The notes beneath the pieces were generated by a model. That model did not search any database, was not told where the DNA came from, and worked only from the letters and a program-made list of their open reading frames with translations. Below, piece after piece: positions 1-8,192 of a stretch of 64,000 nucleotides of DNA; the stretch's first letter is position 1; every line of letters begins with the position of its first letter. A program made the position numbers and the translations under genes. This DNA comes from Coleofasciculus sp. LEGE 07092. Lineage in GTDB: Bacteria; Cyanobacteriota; Cyanobacteriia; Cyanobacteriales; Coleofasciculaceae. Location: positions 1-64,000 of the forward strand of contig NZ_JADEWY010000003.1 in NCBI RefSeq assembly GCF_015207375.1. Direction: 5' to 3'.

Positions 1-144
1 ATCTCCCCATCTCCCCATCTCTCCCGCTCCCCTTGGCATAATTAAGATGGCGCGATCGCTGCTTTTGTGTTGCTCCAGTAGCAACAGGCAAGGCAATGGA
101 GCGCTAGTATAAATGTTCTGGGGGCGTTCAGGCGGTAAGTCAGC

Positions 145-1656
145 GTGATTGAAGTCGAAGTCCATTCTTCTCTACGTGCCTTTCTACGAGAGCAGGGTCA
201 ACCCAGTTGGCCCCATCATTTGACGATGGCGCGGCTGGTGGCTCGAGCGTTGCGGCTGGGTCGTCCAGCATTGATTCAAACGGGCAGCACGCAAGCACGG
301 TATCGTTTGAGCTATCTAGCACCAGCATTGATTTGGGACGGACCAGTTATCTTGGTTGCCCCCGTATCGGTACAGCAGTGGTTGCTGCGGGTCGAGATTC
401 CTCGCTTACAGCAATGGATTGGCACGGATAAGCCCATTCAAACGGGCGACAAATTTCCCGATGAGCGTTTTGACGGACTGCTGATTACTTCACCCGCATC
501 TTGGCTGGCAGATCGGCTGGAAGACAAAACCTGTTTTCCTAATGGTGTTCCAACTTTAATTGATGGTGCCGATGACTTAGAAGGGTGGGTGCGGGAGCAA
601 CTCCAAGGCTGCCTCCAGCCCTGGGATTGGGATGAACTGATGCTGGCACGTCCTCATCAGGCTGACTGGATTCGGGACGTGCGCGTGCGACTGACTAAAG
701 CGATATTTCAGCACCCTCCAAACCCCTATAATTGCTGCCTGATTGATGTACCAGAACAAGAGACATTACGGCAGTTGTTTGAAGTTCTTCAGAGTTCAGT
801 TAAAGACCAATATCGCTATCTGCCCACATCCTGGCGATATTTTTGGCACTGCTGGCAGCGGTCAGATCAGCTAATCTGGGCTACCATTGCGCGATCGCAA
901 GGTCACTTTTGCCTGTACTGCGAACCCTTAGAAGTGGCAGGTGTTCTCAGCCAAATTTGGTCTCAGCAACCGGTGGTGTTAGTGGGTGAAGCGTTGGATT
1001 TGGAAGCCTCTGCGTCTGTATACCGCCAGCAGCTCGGTCTGGGAGAGGTAACGTGCTTGAAGTTTTCGCCAGACCGACAGAGCGAACTGATTCAGCTCTA
1101 CCTGCCTGACGGACTACCGATGCCGAATACGCCGCGATTTCAGGATGCTCTGATTCAACAAGTACGCACTCTGTTAATCCTGAGTGCCAGTATGAAAGGA
1201 CCTGTTGTTTTCTTGGTCGGAGATATACCCCTGAAAGCTCAAGTCGGTGCAGTTTTAGCGGCTGAATTTGGGTCGCGGGTGCAGGTAGAGAAGACCGATT
1301 TGAACGAGAGCAGCATTCTCGTTTGCGGCTGGGAATTCTGGCGCTCTCATCAGACCTTTCTCCCGCCCCCCCAACTCTTGATTATTGCCACCTTACCCAT
1401 TCCTTCCTTAGAAAATCCTGTCGTTGCTGGTCAAGTCGCTTACTACAAAAAGCAGCGCTTAGATTGGTTTCGCTTGTATCTGCTACCTGCGGCGTTGAGA
1501 GAATTACAACGAGCGATCGCTCCCGTGCGAGAATCTCAGGGTGTAGTGGCTCTTTTGGATAACCGAGTCAATCACCGCAGCTACGGGCGTCAAGTTCTAT
1601 CCGCTCTCAGTCCTTTTGCCCGCATTAACTATCTTGATGCCAGTTGGTTTGATTAA
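145..1656 (+). CDS. Degenerate DinG/XPD-like helicase-family protein (cyanobacterial type)
   Basis: This 503-residue protein starts at a GTG and has the layout of a superfamily 2 DinG-like helicase. An N-terminal nucleotide-binding-like region (about residues 40-75, 'ALIQTGSTQARYRLSYLAP') sits where Walker A is expected. A motif II equivalent 'LIDGADDLE' lies at 138-146. The C-terminal stretch near 'GVVALLDNRV...YGRQVL' matches the end of Helicase_C_2 domains. The catalytic motifs look broken: there is no GK[ST] in the P-loop, DEAH reads DGAD, and the arginine-finger motif VI reads 'LQRAIAPVRES'. I infer a protein that kept the helicase fold but probably not ATP-driven unwinding. The family assignment comes from remembered similarity to cyanobacterial proteins annotated as ATP-dependent DNA helicase. 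Its substrate is unknown. Confidence 0.7.
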   Translation: MIEVEVHSSLRAFLREQGQPSWPHHLTMARLVARALRLGRPALIQTGSTQARYRLSYLAPALIWDGPVILVAPVSVQQWLLRVEIPRLQQWIGTDKPIQTGDKFPDERFDGLLITSPASWLADRLEDKTCFPNGVPTLIDGADDLEGWVREQLQGCLQPWDWDELMLARPHQADWIRDVRVRLTKAIFQHPPNPYNCCLIDVPEQETLRQLFEVLQSSVKDQYRYLPTSWRYFWHCWQRSDQLIWATIARSQGHFCLYCEPLEVAGVLSQIWSQQPVVLVGEALDLEASASVYRQQLGLGEVTCLKFSPDRQSELIQLYLPDGLPMPNTPRFQDALIQQVRTLLILSASMKGPVVFLVGDIPLKAQVGAVLAAEFGSRVQVEKTDLNESSILVCGWEFWRSHQTFLPPPQLLIIATLPIPSLENPVVAGQVAYYKKQRLDWFRLYLLPAALRELQRAIAPVRESQGVVALLDNRVNHRSYGRQVLSALSPFARINYLDASWFD

Positions 1657-1660
1657 ACTT

Positions 1661-1688
1661 TTGATCGAATACTCACACTTTGTACAAT
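1661..1688 (+). promoter_or_regulatory. Candidate sigma-70-type promoter for the small secreted protein
   Basis: TTGATC at 1661-1666 and TACAAT at 1683-1688 are separated by 16 bp, about 30 bp before the ATG at 1720. They match four of six and five of six consensus bases. It is the best promoter-like pair seen between the two genes but is untested. Confidence 0.4.
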
Positions 1689-1719
1689 ACATCTATTAAA
1701 AGCTTGTGAATTGAGCAAA

Positions 1720-2130
1720 ATGAAAAAGAGTTATTTGCTTGTGACCTTAGCCTTGTTGACTTGCGCTGTTACATCCCAGCAAGTTCTAGCGGACGAGGTT
1801 TGGACAACCGAAGAATACGATGTGGTCTATCTTGAAGATCGCAACAACACCGCTATCTGGCAATACGATCAAGATGGAGTGATCTTTATCGACGGTTTAG
1901 CAGGAGAGTACACTGACCGAGGTTCATACAGTGGCTATTGGGTACAGAATTCTTCGTCAGTGCGTTGTGATACCTACAGAGAGGGTGCTGATGGCAAACC
2001 AACTTACCACTGGGGCAGATTTGAAATTACGTTCATTGACCCAGATTTCCCCTCCCGTTGGCAAGCTGACGTTAGTCTTTGCGATCGCGACCCCATTTTT
2101 ACCTTGAATGGCACACCTATCACGCAGTAA
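1720..2130 (+). CDS. Small secreted protein of unknown function
   Basis: The 136-residue product begins 'MKKSYLLVTLALLTCAVTSQQVLADE', a clear Sec signal peptide with likely cleavage after 'VLA'. An in-frame TTG at 1711 would add three residues (MSK), but the ATG at 1720 gives the canonical short basic n-region. The mature part has many aromatic and acidic residues ('VWTTEEYDVVYLED', 'GRFEITFIDPDFPSRW') and two cysteines ('VRCDT', 'SLCDRD') that could pair in the periplasm. I do not recognise a family. It is convergent with pth (49 bp apart), so it is probably its own transcription unit. Confidence 0.6.
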   Translation: MKKSYLLVTLALLTCAVTSQQVLADEVWTTEEYDVVYLEDRNNTAIWQYDQDGVIFIDGLAGEYTDRGSYSGYWVQNSSSVRCDTYREGADGKPTYHWGRFEITFIDPDFPSRWQADVSLCDRDPIFTLNGTPITQ

Positions 2131-2179
2131 GTACCATCTTTCTCCACCAAAAAGTTTTTGATCTACTGAAATAGACCTC

Positions 2180-2803
2180 CTAATCGATTACCCCTGCATT
2201 GCGGCTATTGTAAAGGCTCATTGACTTTTCAACCCCTTGCTTGAGGGACAGTTCAATCGCGTCAGTAGCTAGTTGCAGAACCTCAGATACAATCTGGGAT
2301 TCTTGAGGAGAGAACTTGCCGAGGACGTGGGATACGGTGTCTTTATCCTTACCAGACTTACTAATACCGATTCGCAGGCGTGGGAAATTTTGCGTACCCA
2401 AATGAGCGATCGCAGACTTCATGCCATTGTGTCCGCCGGCGGAACCAGAAAGGCGCAGTCGCAGACGCCCCACGGGTAAATCTAAATCATCGTAGACAAT
2501 CAATACTGACTCGGCTGGTAGCTTATACCAATCAATGGCAGCACGAATCGCTTGTCCAGAACGATTCATGTAAGTCAGGGGTTTGAGCAAGCGGATTTTA
2601 TCCCCTGTCACTCCTGTCCCTTCTGCCAACATTGCCTGAAAGCGCCGATTTTCGCTCCAAGACATCTGCCCCCGACGTGCCAGGGAATCAACAACAGCAA
2701 ATCCAATATTATGTCGTGTTTGGTTGTATTGGGAACCTGGATTTCCCAAGCCCACAATGAGCTGAGGAATTACTAAAGTCGGCGCGGAAGTAGCTTCTGT
2801 CAT
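2180..2803 (-). CDS. pth: Peptidyl-tRNA hydrolase
   Basis: The product cleaves the ester bond of peptidyl-tRNAs released from stalled ribosomes and recycles tRNA in the cytoplasm. The sequence shows the Pth signature 'VGLGNPGSQYNQTRHNIGF' with substrate-binding Asn and catalytic His (about residues 21 and 31). It also has 'YMNRSGQA', the acidic 'VYDDLDLPVG' and 'GGHNGMKS'. The ATG at 2803 gives 207 residues, close to the usual 190-205. An upstream in-frame ATG at 2887 would add 28 residues unlike the family and is not preferred. The gene ends 50 bp from the convergent secreted-protein gene. Confidence 0.95.
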   Translation of the reverse strand: MTEATSAPTLVIPQLIVGLGNPGSQYNQTRHNIGFAVVDSLARRGQMSWSENRRFQAMLAEGTGVTGDKIRLLKPLTYMNRSGQAIRAAIDWYKLPAESVLIVYDDLDLPVGRLRLRLSGSAGGHNGMKSAIAHLGTQNFPRLRIGISKSGKDKDTVSHVLGKFSPQESQIVSEVLQLATDAIELSLKQGVEKSMSLYNSRNAGVID

Positions 2804-2907
2804 CGATTTGTACAACAGAACGGTAGAGGCTGGGGAGTTGTCCTTGTCATTTGCATACCAACCAAGGACAAATGACAAAGGACACATAACTATCCAGTGT
2901 TAGTCAA

Positions 2908-3132
2908 TCAACCAGGATAGTGAAACAAAGACTCCAGATAGACACGGGCGCAGGCACGATAAGTCTGCGAGGTTTCTGGCGTCCTGCCATTTCCATTTTG
3001 AAGTAAAAACAGCGATAGCGCTGCTGCAAAAACTCGGTCTTGATCCCAACTCGGATGAGTTTCCAGGTAGCGCTTGAGGGACTCGTGTAAGTCTTCAGGG
3101 ATTTCTGCCAAAATGCTGATGGTTGCGTTCAT
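2908..3132 (-). CDS. DUF2811-type small cyanobacterial protein
   Basis: This is a 74-residue protein, 'MNATISILAEIPEDLHESL...'. The match to the DUF2811 family, found mainly in cyanobacteria, is from memory. The start at 3132 is chosen because AGGTAAC lies just upstream on the coding strand. A longer frame opening at 3171 adds 13 residues without a visible ribosome site. The predicted fold is helical, with 'WDQDRVFAAALSLFLLQNG' as the core helix. No function is established, and no membrane segment or metal site is visible. Confidence 0.75.
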   Translation of the reverse strand: MNATISILAEIPEDLHESLKRYLETHPSWDQDRVFAAALSLFLLQNGNGRTPETSQTYRACARVYLESLFHYPG

Positions 3133-3188
3133 AGTTACCTCTGTGATCAATAGCGTGTTGGAACAAAGCAACCTTGCTCTGTTGCGCC

Positions 3189-3500
3189 TGTGGAAATCGG
3201 CTAATGCCGCTCTTGCTTTCTCAAATAATGAGTTGGTCGCACTATTGTCGGCTGAGATGGGGTGGGGTTGTCAATAATGCGAAATATTACAACCTTACTC
3301 AAATCCCCAAAATATTTACGAGATAATCAGGCTTTTAAAGCGATCCCCGTTACATATCTTCACATGAACTCAGTCCATTACTGTTACAGAACAGCTTGCT
3401 GAGAAAATCCCCAGTAAGACGGGAAGACTCGATCCCATCGTTCATTCCTGTGGAAAACCAGCCACAACTTGTGGAAAAGGTGGAAAGACTGTGTGGAAAT
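3189..3500. promoter_or_regulatory. Cluster of four DnaA-box-like sites (TGTGGAAAA/T)
   Basis: TGTGGAAAT at 3189-3197, TGTGGAAAA at 3449-3457, TGTGGAAAA at 3470-3478 and TGTGGAAAT at 3492-3500 all point the same way. A related GGTGGAAAG follows at 3479. The reverse complement TTTTCCACA is the DnaA box described for cyanobacteria. Three sites within 52 bp next to an A+T-rich stretch could bind DnaA, either as part of a replication origin or as a titration or regulatory site. No dnaA or dnaN is nearby, so an origin is not established. Confidence 0.35.
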
Positions 3501-3560
3501 GCTGGGGAATCTTTTGGGGAAAACAGAGGCGAAGGATAAGAATTGCAAAGTATTGGATTG

Positions 3561-3660
3561 AGATGGAGATGGGGAGACTTCGGCGTGAGCGCTCAGTCGA
3601 ACGCTGGGGAGATGGGGAGCTGATTCCCTTGTCTCCGTGTCTCCGCGTCCCCTTTTGTGC
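3561..3660. repeat. Dispersed G-rich low-complexity repeat with palindromic core
   Basis: The segment contains 'gagatggagatggggag', then an imperfect palindrome at 3579-3601 centred on TGAGCGCTCA and flanked by TTCG and CGAA. It then continues 'ggggagatggggag' and 'gtctccgtgtctccgcgtcc'. A related 'atctccccatctcccc' tract opens the window at 1-30. This kind of short dispersed intergenic repeat is common in filamentous cyanobacteria. Confidence 0.55.
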
Positions 3661-3677
3661 AGGAACTGTCTCAATCT

Positions 3678-5375
3678 TCAAGCTACAGAGTGAGCGTCAA
3701 TGGTGAGGGTATGACCTAAAACCCTAAAAATCTGACGCTGCTCGAATAACTCGACCAAGTCGCTGTTGATTTTTGTTTTGCTGGCTTCCTGCCGGAGAAT
3801 TTTGAGGGCGGTTTCTATGGGTAGCCGACGCTTGTAGGGGCGATCGCTAGCGGTGAGGGCGTCGTAAATGTCAGCAATGGTTAACATCTGTGTTTGCATG
3901 GAGATTTCTGCTTGTTTTAAACCCTGAGGGTAGCCACTGCCATCGAGTTTTTCGTGATGCCCGTAGGCAATGGTAGGCACATCTTTCAGATGCTTTGTCC
4001 AGGGAATCCGCTTCAGAAAGTGGTAGGTGTGAGTAACGTGAGCTTCGATACCCAAGCGTTCTTGGGGTGTGAGGTTGCCTTTTGGCACCAGTAACTGAAC
4101 CATCTCTTCCTGGGAAATCAGGGGTTTGACTGTACCATCAACATCACGATAGGTATATTGAGATAGGGTATTCAGTTGAGCCATAGTCTCTTCTGAAAAT
4201 GCCTGGAACTCTCTTGTCAGTACAATTTCAGGTTCATTGAGTTTTTGAACTAGCTCCTGGTAGCGCTCGAGGGTTTCAATTGCCCGAGTCAACTGGTTAT
4301 CCAAGTGTTCAATTTTTTGGCAATGGGGACAGCTTGACCCTGAAGCACCGTTTTTATGACTGTGGCTGGGATGCTCTAGCAAGTACTGAAATTTGTTTTG
4401 AGCGCATTCCATTTCTAGAGTGCGCTGTGCCAGGGCAAAACGATGCCGAATGATTTCCAACTGTTCGGGGAAGAGTTTTTTCCGCTTGCCTAAAATAGCT
4501 TCTGGGACGCCCACTTTACCAAAGTCGTGCAACAGTGCGGCGTAGCGGATTTCTCTGATTTGGCGATCGCTCAAATAAACTGACCCTAGTGGACCGACCG
4601 TAACCAAAGATGCTTCTTCACCCAATCGCACAGTAAGTTCGGCAACCCGCTCTGAGTGACCAGAGGTTGTCGGGTCCCGCGCTTCAATAATCTGAACAGA
4701 TGCCCGGACAAATCCTTCAAATAAATTTTCAATACTCTCTTGTAACTGATTGCGTTGGATAGTAATTGCCGCTTGAGACGCTAGCGATCGCACAATGCGC
4801 TCTTCCCATTCCGAGTAGGGTTGGATCATTGAGAGCGCATTTTCATTCGTGAACGCGACATCAGCATTTACCTTGCGATTAATAAGTTGGAGGACGCCAA
4901 TTACCTCCCCATCAGGCTCTTGCATCGGCAGCACCAACACTGAGCAAGTGCGATAGGGCATATTGGTGTCAAAACTGCGATCGAGCTGATAAGGCACATC
5001 TGGTGGCAAATTGTAGGCATCTGACAAATTGAGGGTTTCACCCGTCAGTGCTACGTACCCCGCCAAACTTTTGCGAGTTAACGGCATCGAAAACTCATGA
5101 AAGGGAGCGTTGGGGAGTGAATCATTCTGCGCCACTTTGAACACTAACTTAGGAGGAGTGCTACTACGATCGACTAGATAAACACTACCAGCATCGCTAC
5201 AGGTGATTTCTCGACTTTTGGATAAAATTAGCTGGAGCAATTCATTAAAATCGTTACTGCGTGAAAGGGCAGAACCAATTGCTAGCAACTGCTCGATCAG
5301 TTCTACTCTTTCATAAGATTCTTGCAGGAGTTCCTGGCTTTCAATGTTCGGGATCTGAAATTTATAAACACTCAT
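3678..5375 (-). CDS. GAF and HD-GYP domain protein (putative cyclic-di-GMP phosphodiesterase)
   Basis: The product has 565 residues. A GAF sensor domain spans about residues 25-205 ('SREITCSDAGSVYLVD...VIGVLQLINRK'). An HD-GYP domain follows, with 'SGHSERVAEL' at 238-247, the metal-binding HD at 283-284 in 'LLHDFGKVGVP', 'HHEKLDGSGYP' at 473-483 and 'IADIYDALTASDRPYK'. HD-GYP proteins generally hydrolyse cyclic di-GMP, so a soluble ligand-controlled phosphodiesterase is likely. A roughly 150-residue helical insertion separates the HD half from the GYP half and carries a CPHC pair (349-352), probably a zinc or redox site. Upstream and downstream intergenic gaps suggest a single-gene transcript. 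It could influence the nearby exopolysaccharide genes, but that is inference. Confidence 0.9.
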   Translation of the reverse strand: MSVYKFQIPNIESQELLQESYERVELIEQLLAIGSALSRSNDFNELLQLILSKSREITCSDAGSVYLVDRSSTPPKLVFKVAQNDSLPNAPFHEFSMPLTRKSLAGYVALTGETLNLSDAYNLPPDVPYQLDRSFDTNMPYRTCSVLVLPMQEPDGEVIGVLQLINRKVNADVAFTNENALSMIQPYSEWEERIVRSLASQAAITIQRNQLQESIENLFEGFVRASVQIIEARDPTTSGHSERVAELTVRLGEEASLVTVGPLGSVYLSDRQIREIRYAALLHDFGKVGVPEAILGKRKKLFPEQLEIIRHRFALAQRTLEMECAQNKFQYLLEHPSHSHKNGASGSSCPHCQKIEHLDNQLTRAIETLERYQELVQKLNEPEIVLTREFQAFSEETMAQLNTLSQYTYRDVDGTVKPLISQEEMVQLLVPKGNLTPQERLGIEAHVTHTYHFLKRIPWTKHLKDVPTIAYGHHEKLDGSGYPQGLKQAEISMQTQMLTIADIYDALTASDRPYKRRLPIETALKILRQEASKTKINSDLVELFEQRQIFRVLGHTLTIDAHSVA

Positions 5376-6237
5376 GGATTCTTAAGAATTTAATTAACGA
5401 TGCAGGCTAATGGCTGGTCAAAGCTGACGGACATAAAAGCTTTAAGCGACTCATTCGCAAGCACCGAATTGCTCCAGACTCGAAGCCATTTTAGGTCGCT
5501 CAGTGAGTTTTAATTATATCTATTCTATGCAAAATGTTGAAGAAATAAAACAGCCATATGACTTATATTTATTCAACTTTTAGTGCAATATTTATCTTTT
5601 TTGAAAACAAATTATCACTTGGTATAGAGGTGTTATTTTCAGGGTTTTCGTTCATGGCATTTCGATGTTTTTTTGCAATTATTCAGAGAAAATTATCTCA
5701 AAATTTCTCTCAAGAGGGCGAAGCATTAAATAGGGAACAGGGAATAGACGATTTCAGAATTCATCTAGACTGGCTATCGTAAATGAGGAATCCCCTACTC
5801 ACGACTCCCAACTCCCTTGCGAGGAATCGCAAGAGCAGTAAACGCTCCCTAAAACCAACTTTCAATGTCTTGGGAAGGAATTCCGGCAATTATGGCAAAA
5901 TGACTTCATACCATCAGCCTCAGGGATGTGATGCGCAAAATCCCTGAGCTGCACCTGCATTCAGAATTTAGCGCAGGCTGAAGCAAGCCGATATTCAAGT
6001 ATGGGGAGAGCCTTGAGTAAGCTGTTCCCCATCTAGTCGATATTATTGTTGGTGTTGTTAAACTCTTAGGGGATTTTTTCAGGCTCCCCAGCTCCTTGTG
6101 TCGTTAACCTCAGTTACCCTGGTTAACTGACAAAACTTGTGAGCAGATACCCAAAAAGCCATCATTCCAAGGGAGAGGGAACAAGAGGATGGATCGGCTT
6201 GGGGGTGAGGGCGCTAGACGTTTGTAAGCCAATCAAC
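5376..6237. other. Long intergenic region, no convincing gene
   Basis: About 860 bp of low-coding sequence. A 74-codon frame at 5558-5782 lacks family signs, has a poor start and A+T-biased composition, and is not accepted. A perfect hairpin at 5816-5833 (CTTGCGA, loop GGAA, TCGCAAG) has a GNRA-type loop but no T-run. The 5376-5530 end should carry the promoter of the HD-GYP gene. Confidence 0.5.
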
Positions 6238-6657
6238 TCAGTCACCTATGATATGAACCACAACCTCGCGGTGGTGATTGTGCCGCCGATGTTCCCAAAG
6301 GTAAATTCCCTGCCAGGTTCCTAGTAGAAGTTTCCCATTAGCAATGGGAATTTGTTCTGATGTCTTGGTGAGAACGGTACGGATGTGAGCTGGCATATCA
6401 TCTGAACCTTCGGCATCATGGATGTAGCTTTTGCCATCTTCTGGGACTAATTTGGCAAAAAAGTTCGATAAATCTTTGAGGACATCGGGATCAGCATTTT
6501 CTTGAATCAGCAGACTAGCTGAGGTATGGCGCAAGAAAACCGTACAAAGTCCGGTGTCAATGCCCGACTCCTCAACTACACCTTGTACTTTTGCGGTAAT
6601 TTTGGCAAATGATTTGCCGTTGGTTTGAATGGTAAGTCGCTTTTGGTAATGACTCAT
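6238..6657 (-). CDS. YjbQ/UPF0047 family protein (secondary thiamine-phosphate synthase-like)
   Basis: A 139-residue protein of full family length. It shows the conserved 'GLCTVFLRHTSASLLIQENADPDV' region and the C-terminal 'LLLGTWQGIYLWEHRR...REVVVHI', in which histidines and acidic residues form the family's putative metal site. E. coli YjbQ has been reported to have weak thiamine-phosphate synthase activity, but the physiological role remains uncertain. It starts at ATG 6657. The nearest genes are 120 bp and more away, so it appears monocistronic. Confidence 0.9.
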   Translation of the reverse strand: MSHYQKRLTIQTNGKSFAKITAKVQGVVEESGIDTGLCTVFLRHTSASLLIQENADPDVLKDLSNFFAKLVPEDGKSYIHDAEGSDDMPAHIRTVLTKTSEQIPIANGKLLLGTWQGIYLWEHRRHNHHREVVVHIIGD

Positions 6658-6779
6658 GGGTGGGTAGAGATTGGAACAGCACGTCCTACAATGGCGAGTG
6701 CAAGAAGGCAGAGAATAAATAAGCGGTCGCGTAAAACTTCCCTTTGTCTTCCTTGCCTCCTTCTATCTAGGAGTACACC

Positions 6780-7397
6780 TTAACCGAGCTGCTTGAGTTC
6801 TTGGGCTGCCGTTTCTGAAGGTTTCTCTGACAAGGTTGCCGAGTCTTGCTGCCAGCCTTCATTCTCGCTAGTGCTAGTTTCCATTTTGCCTAGCTGCTCT
6901 GCCAGTAATCCTTCAGCTTCGCCTGTCAGTTCTTCCTCACCCGATTCACCGTCAAGTTCAGCAAGTTCCAATGCATCTAGCGGTTGTGTTGATACAGGTT
7001 CAGTCCCTGCTTTTGCTTCATACTCACCCGATTCACCCTTATTATCCGTTTCTGATTCCTCTCGATAGTCTGCTAGTAAAGATTCACGCTCCTCTAGCTC
7101 CTCCTCAGAAAACTCCTCATCCAGTTCAGCCGTATCCAATTTCAATACGTCTAAGTTTTCGGCTTCCTCAGAGGTATCTGTCGGCAGCTCCTGACACTCG
7201 TCACTTGCCTCATCAGTAATCTCTAGTATTTCTGAATTTGCGGCTTGGGCGTCACTCCAAGGGGAATCGTAATGATTCCATGGCAGGATGGGCGTGTTGG
7301 GAAGGTTGCGCGTCAACACTGTAATGTTATCTGGGTCGGGTTCTGGTAGATTCAACCCTTTTCCAGAGTGGTTGTTGCAAACTTGTCGAGAATTCAT
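6780..7397 (-). CDS. Acidic low-complexity protein of unknown function
   Basis: A 205-residue, strongly acidic protein. After a short N-terminal segment with 'PILPWNHYDSPWSDAQAAN', residues 50-205 are dominated by Glu, Asp, Ser and Leu ('EEFSEEELEERESLL', 'LDGESGEEELTGEAEG'). No signal peptide, membrane segment or known domain is visible, and the chain is probably disordered or helical. It starts 9 bp after the stop of the membrane-protein gene, so the two are likely co-transcribed. Function unknown. Confidence 0.6.
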   Translation of the reverse strand: MNSRQVCNNHSGKGLNLPEPDPDNITVLTRNLPNTPILPWNHYDSPWSDAQAANSEILEITDEASDECQELPTDTSEEAENLDVLKLDTAELDEEFSEEELEERESLLADYREESETDNKGESGEYEAKAGTEPVSTQPLDALELAELDGESGEEELTGEAEGLLAEQLGKMETSTSENEGWQQDSATLSEKPSETAAQELKQLG

Positions 7398-7406
7398 AAT
7401 CTGAAC

Positions 7407-8192
7407 CTAGCCAAAACTACTCAGGTCGATCAACGGGACAAAGTAAACCGCTACTACATGCAAGGTAATAACCAAAGCCAATCCCCAAGTGACGTAAGCA
7501 GAATACTGCAATGAGGACGAGACATCCTCCAGTCGCTGCTTGTTTGCATTATAGGTCTCTACCAGATTAACAATCATTCGCAATTGATACTCTTCGGCGG
7601 ACAAGACTAAGTAGCGCTCCAGAAATTTTTTATCTCCTAAATTGGGACTAACTGCCAACTGACGGGGTAAAAAGGCGTTGATCAGTAGCGTGAAATTTAG
7701 CAGAAATCCTAGCAGTTCGGCAAGGCTGAAGAAACCTGGGAAAAAAAGTAGCCGAGAGATTGTTAAGCTGGTGAACAGAGCGCCATTGGTGACAAACAAG
7801 ATATTTAACTTGGTGGTTAGGGCATGGCTTTGCTCTCGTTGTTGATCGAGTACCATGCGAACGTCTTGAGCTGCCAGTTCTAAGGTTGAGGGAAACGGTG
7901 TCTTTTGGCTTTCGGGCGGCTGAACCGTTTTGGCTGTCTTGGTCGTCTTGGCAGTCTTGACAGGTTTGGTTGTTTCTGATAGGGTATTTGACTTACCTGT
8001 CTTCGAGGTTGTAGTCAGCTCTGGAGTTTTAGCGGTCTTAGAAAGTTCTCCTGTCTCTAAGGTGTTTGGGGACTCTGAAGCTTCAGCCGTTTCTGGATCT
8101 TGTGCTACCTCTATTTTAAGAGCATCGGTTTTCTCTGGGGTTTGGGAGTTTTGTTCGGTTTTTTCTACAAGAAAATTAACTGGGGCTATCAT
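7407..8192 (-). CDS. Membrane protein with Thr/Lys/Glu-rich N-terminus and three TM helices
   Basis: The 261-residue product starts at ATG 8192, which overlaps the upstream glycosyltransferase stop by 4 bp (ATGA), indicating translational coupling. Residues 20-100 are low-complexity Thr, Lys, Glu and Pro ('TKPVKTAKTTKTAKTV'). Helical membrane segments lie at about 129-150, 155-176 and 231-253, with a soluble helical stretch ('LERYLVLSAEEYQLRMIVNLVETY') between the second and third. This two-plus-one arrangement loosely resembles SLATT-type membrane domains, but that is topology only and not a family match. An earlier in-frame start at 8495 would overlap the upstream gene by 300 bp and is not favoured. 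Confidence 0.7.
   Translation of the reverse strand: MIAPVNFLVEKTEQNSQTPEKTDALKIEVAQDPETAEASESPNTLETGELSKTAKTPELTTTSKTGKSNTLSETTKPVKTAKTTKTAKTVQPPESQKTPFPSTLELAAQDVRMVLDQQREQSHALTTKLNILFVTNGALFTSLTISRLLFFPGFFSLAELLGFLLNFTLLINAFLPRQLAVSPNLGDKKFLERYLVLSAEEYQLRMIVNLVETYNANKQRLEDVSSSLQYSAYVTWGLALVITLHVVAVYFVPLIDLSSFG

Larger units (their letters stand above)
3133..3677. other. Intergenic region with DnaA-box-like sites and low-complexity repeat
   Basis: About 545 bp lie between two minus-strand genes. The reading frames here are made of repeat sequence and show no protein features. Contents are an A+T-rich patch around 3270-3370, a cluster of TGTGGAAA sites, and a G-rich repeat at 3561-3660, both listed separately. 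Promoters for the DUF2811-type gene should lie near its 3132 end. Confidence 0.6.

Noticed and set aside
2804-2887. An extended pth start adding 28 residues
   Set aside because: The extra residues do not resemble the family and the ATG at 2803 gives the normal length.
3384-3706. Several overlapping frames of 70-96 codons
   Set aside because: They are translations of the dispersed G-rich repeat and DnaA-box-like tract and show only low-complexity residues.
5558-5782. A 74-codon plus-strand frame in the long intergenic region
   Set aside because: It is A+T-driven, Phe-rich, without a ribosome site or family features, and surrounded by non-coding sequence.
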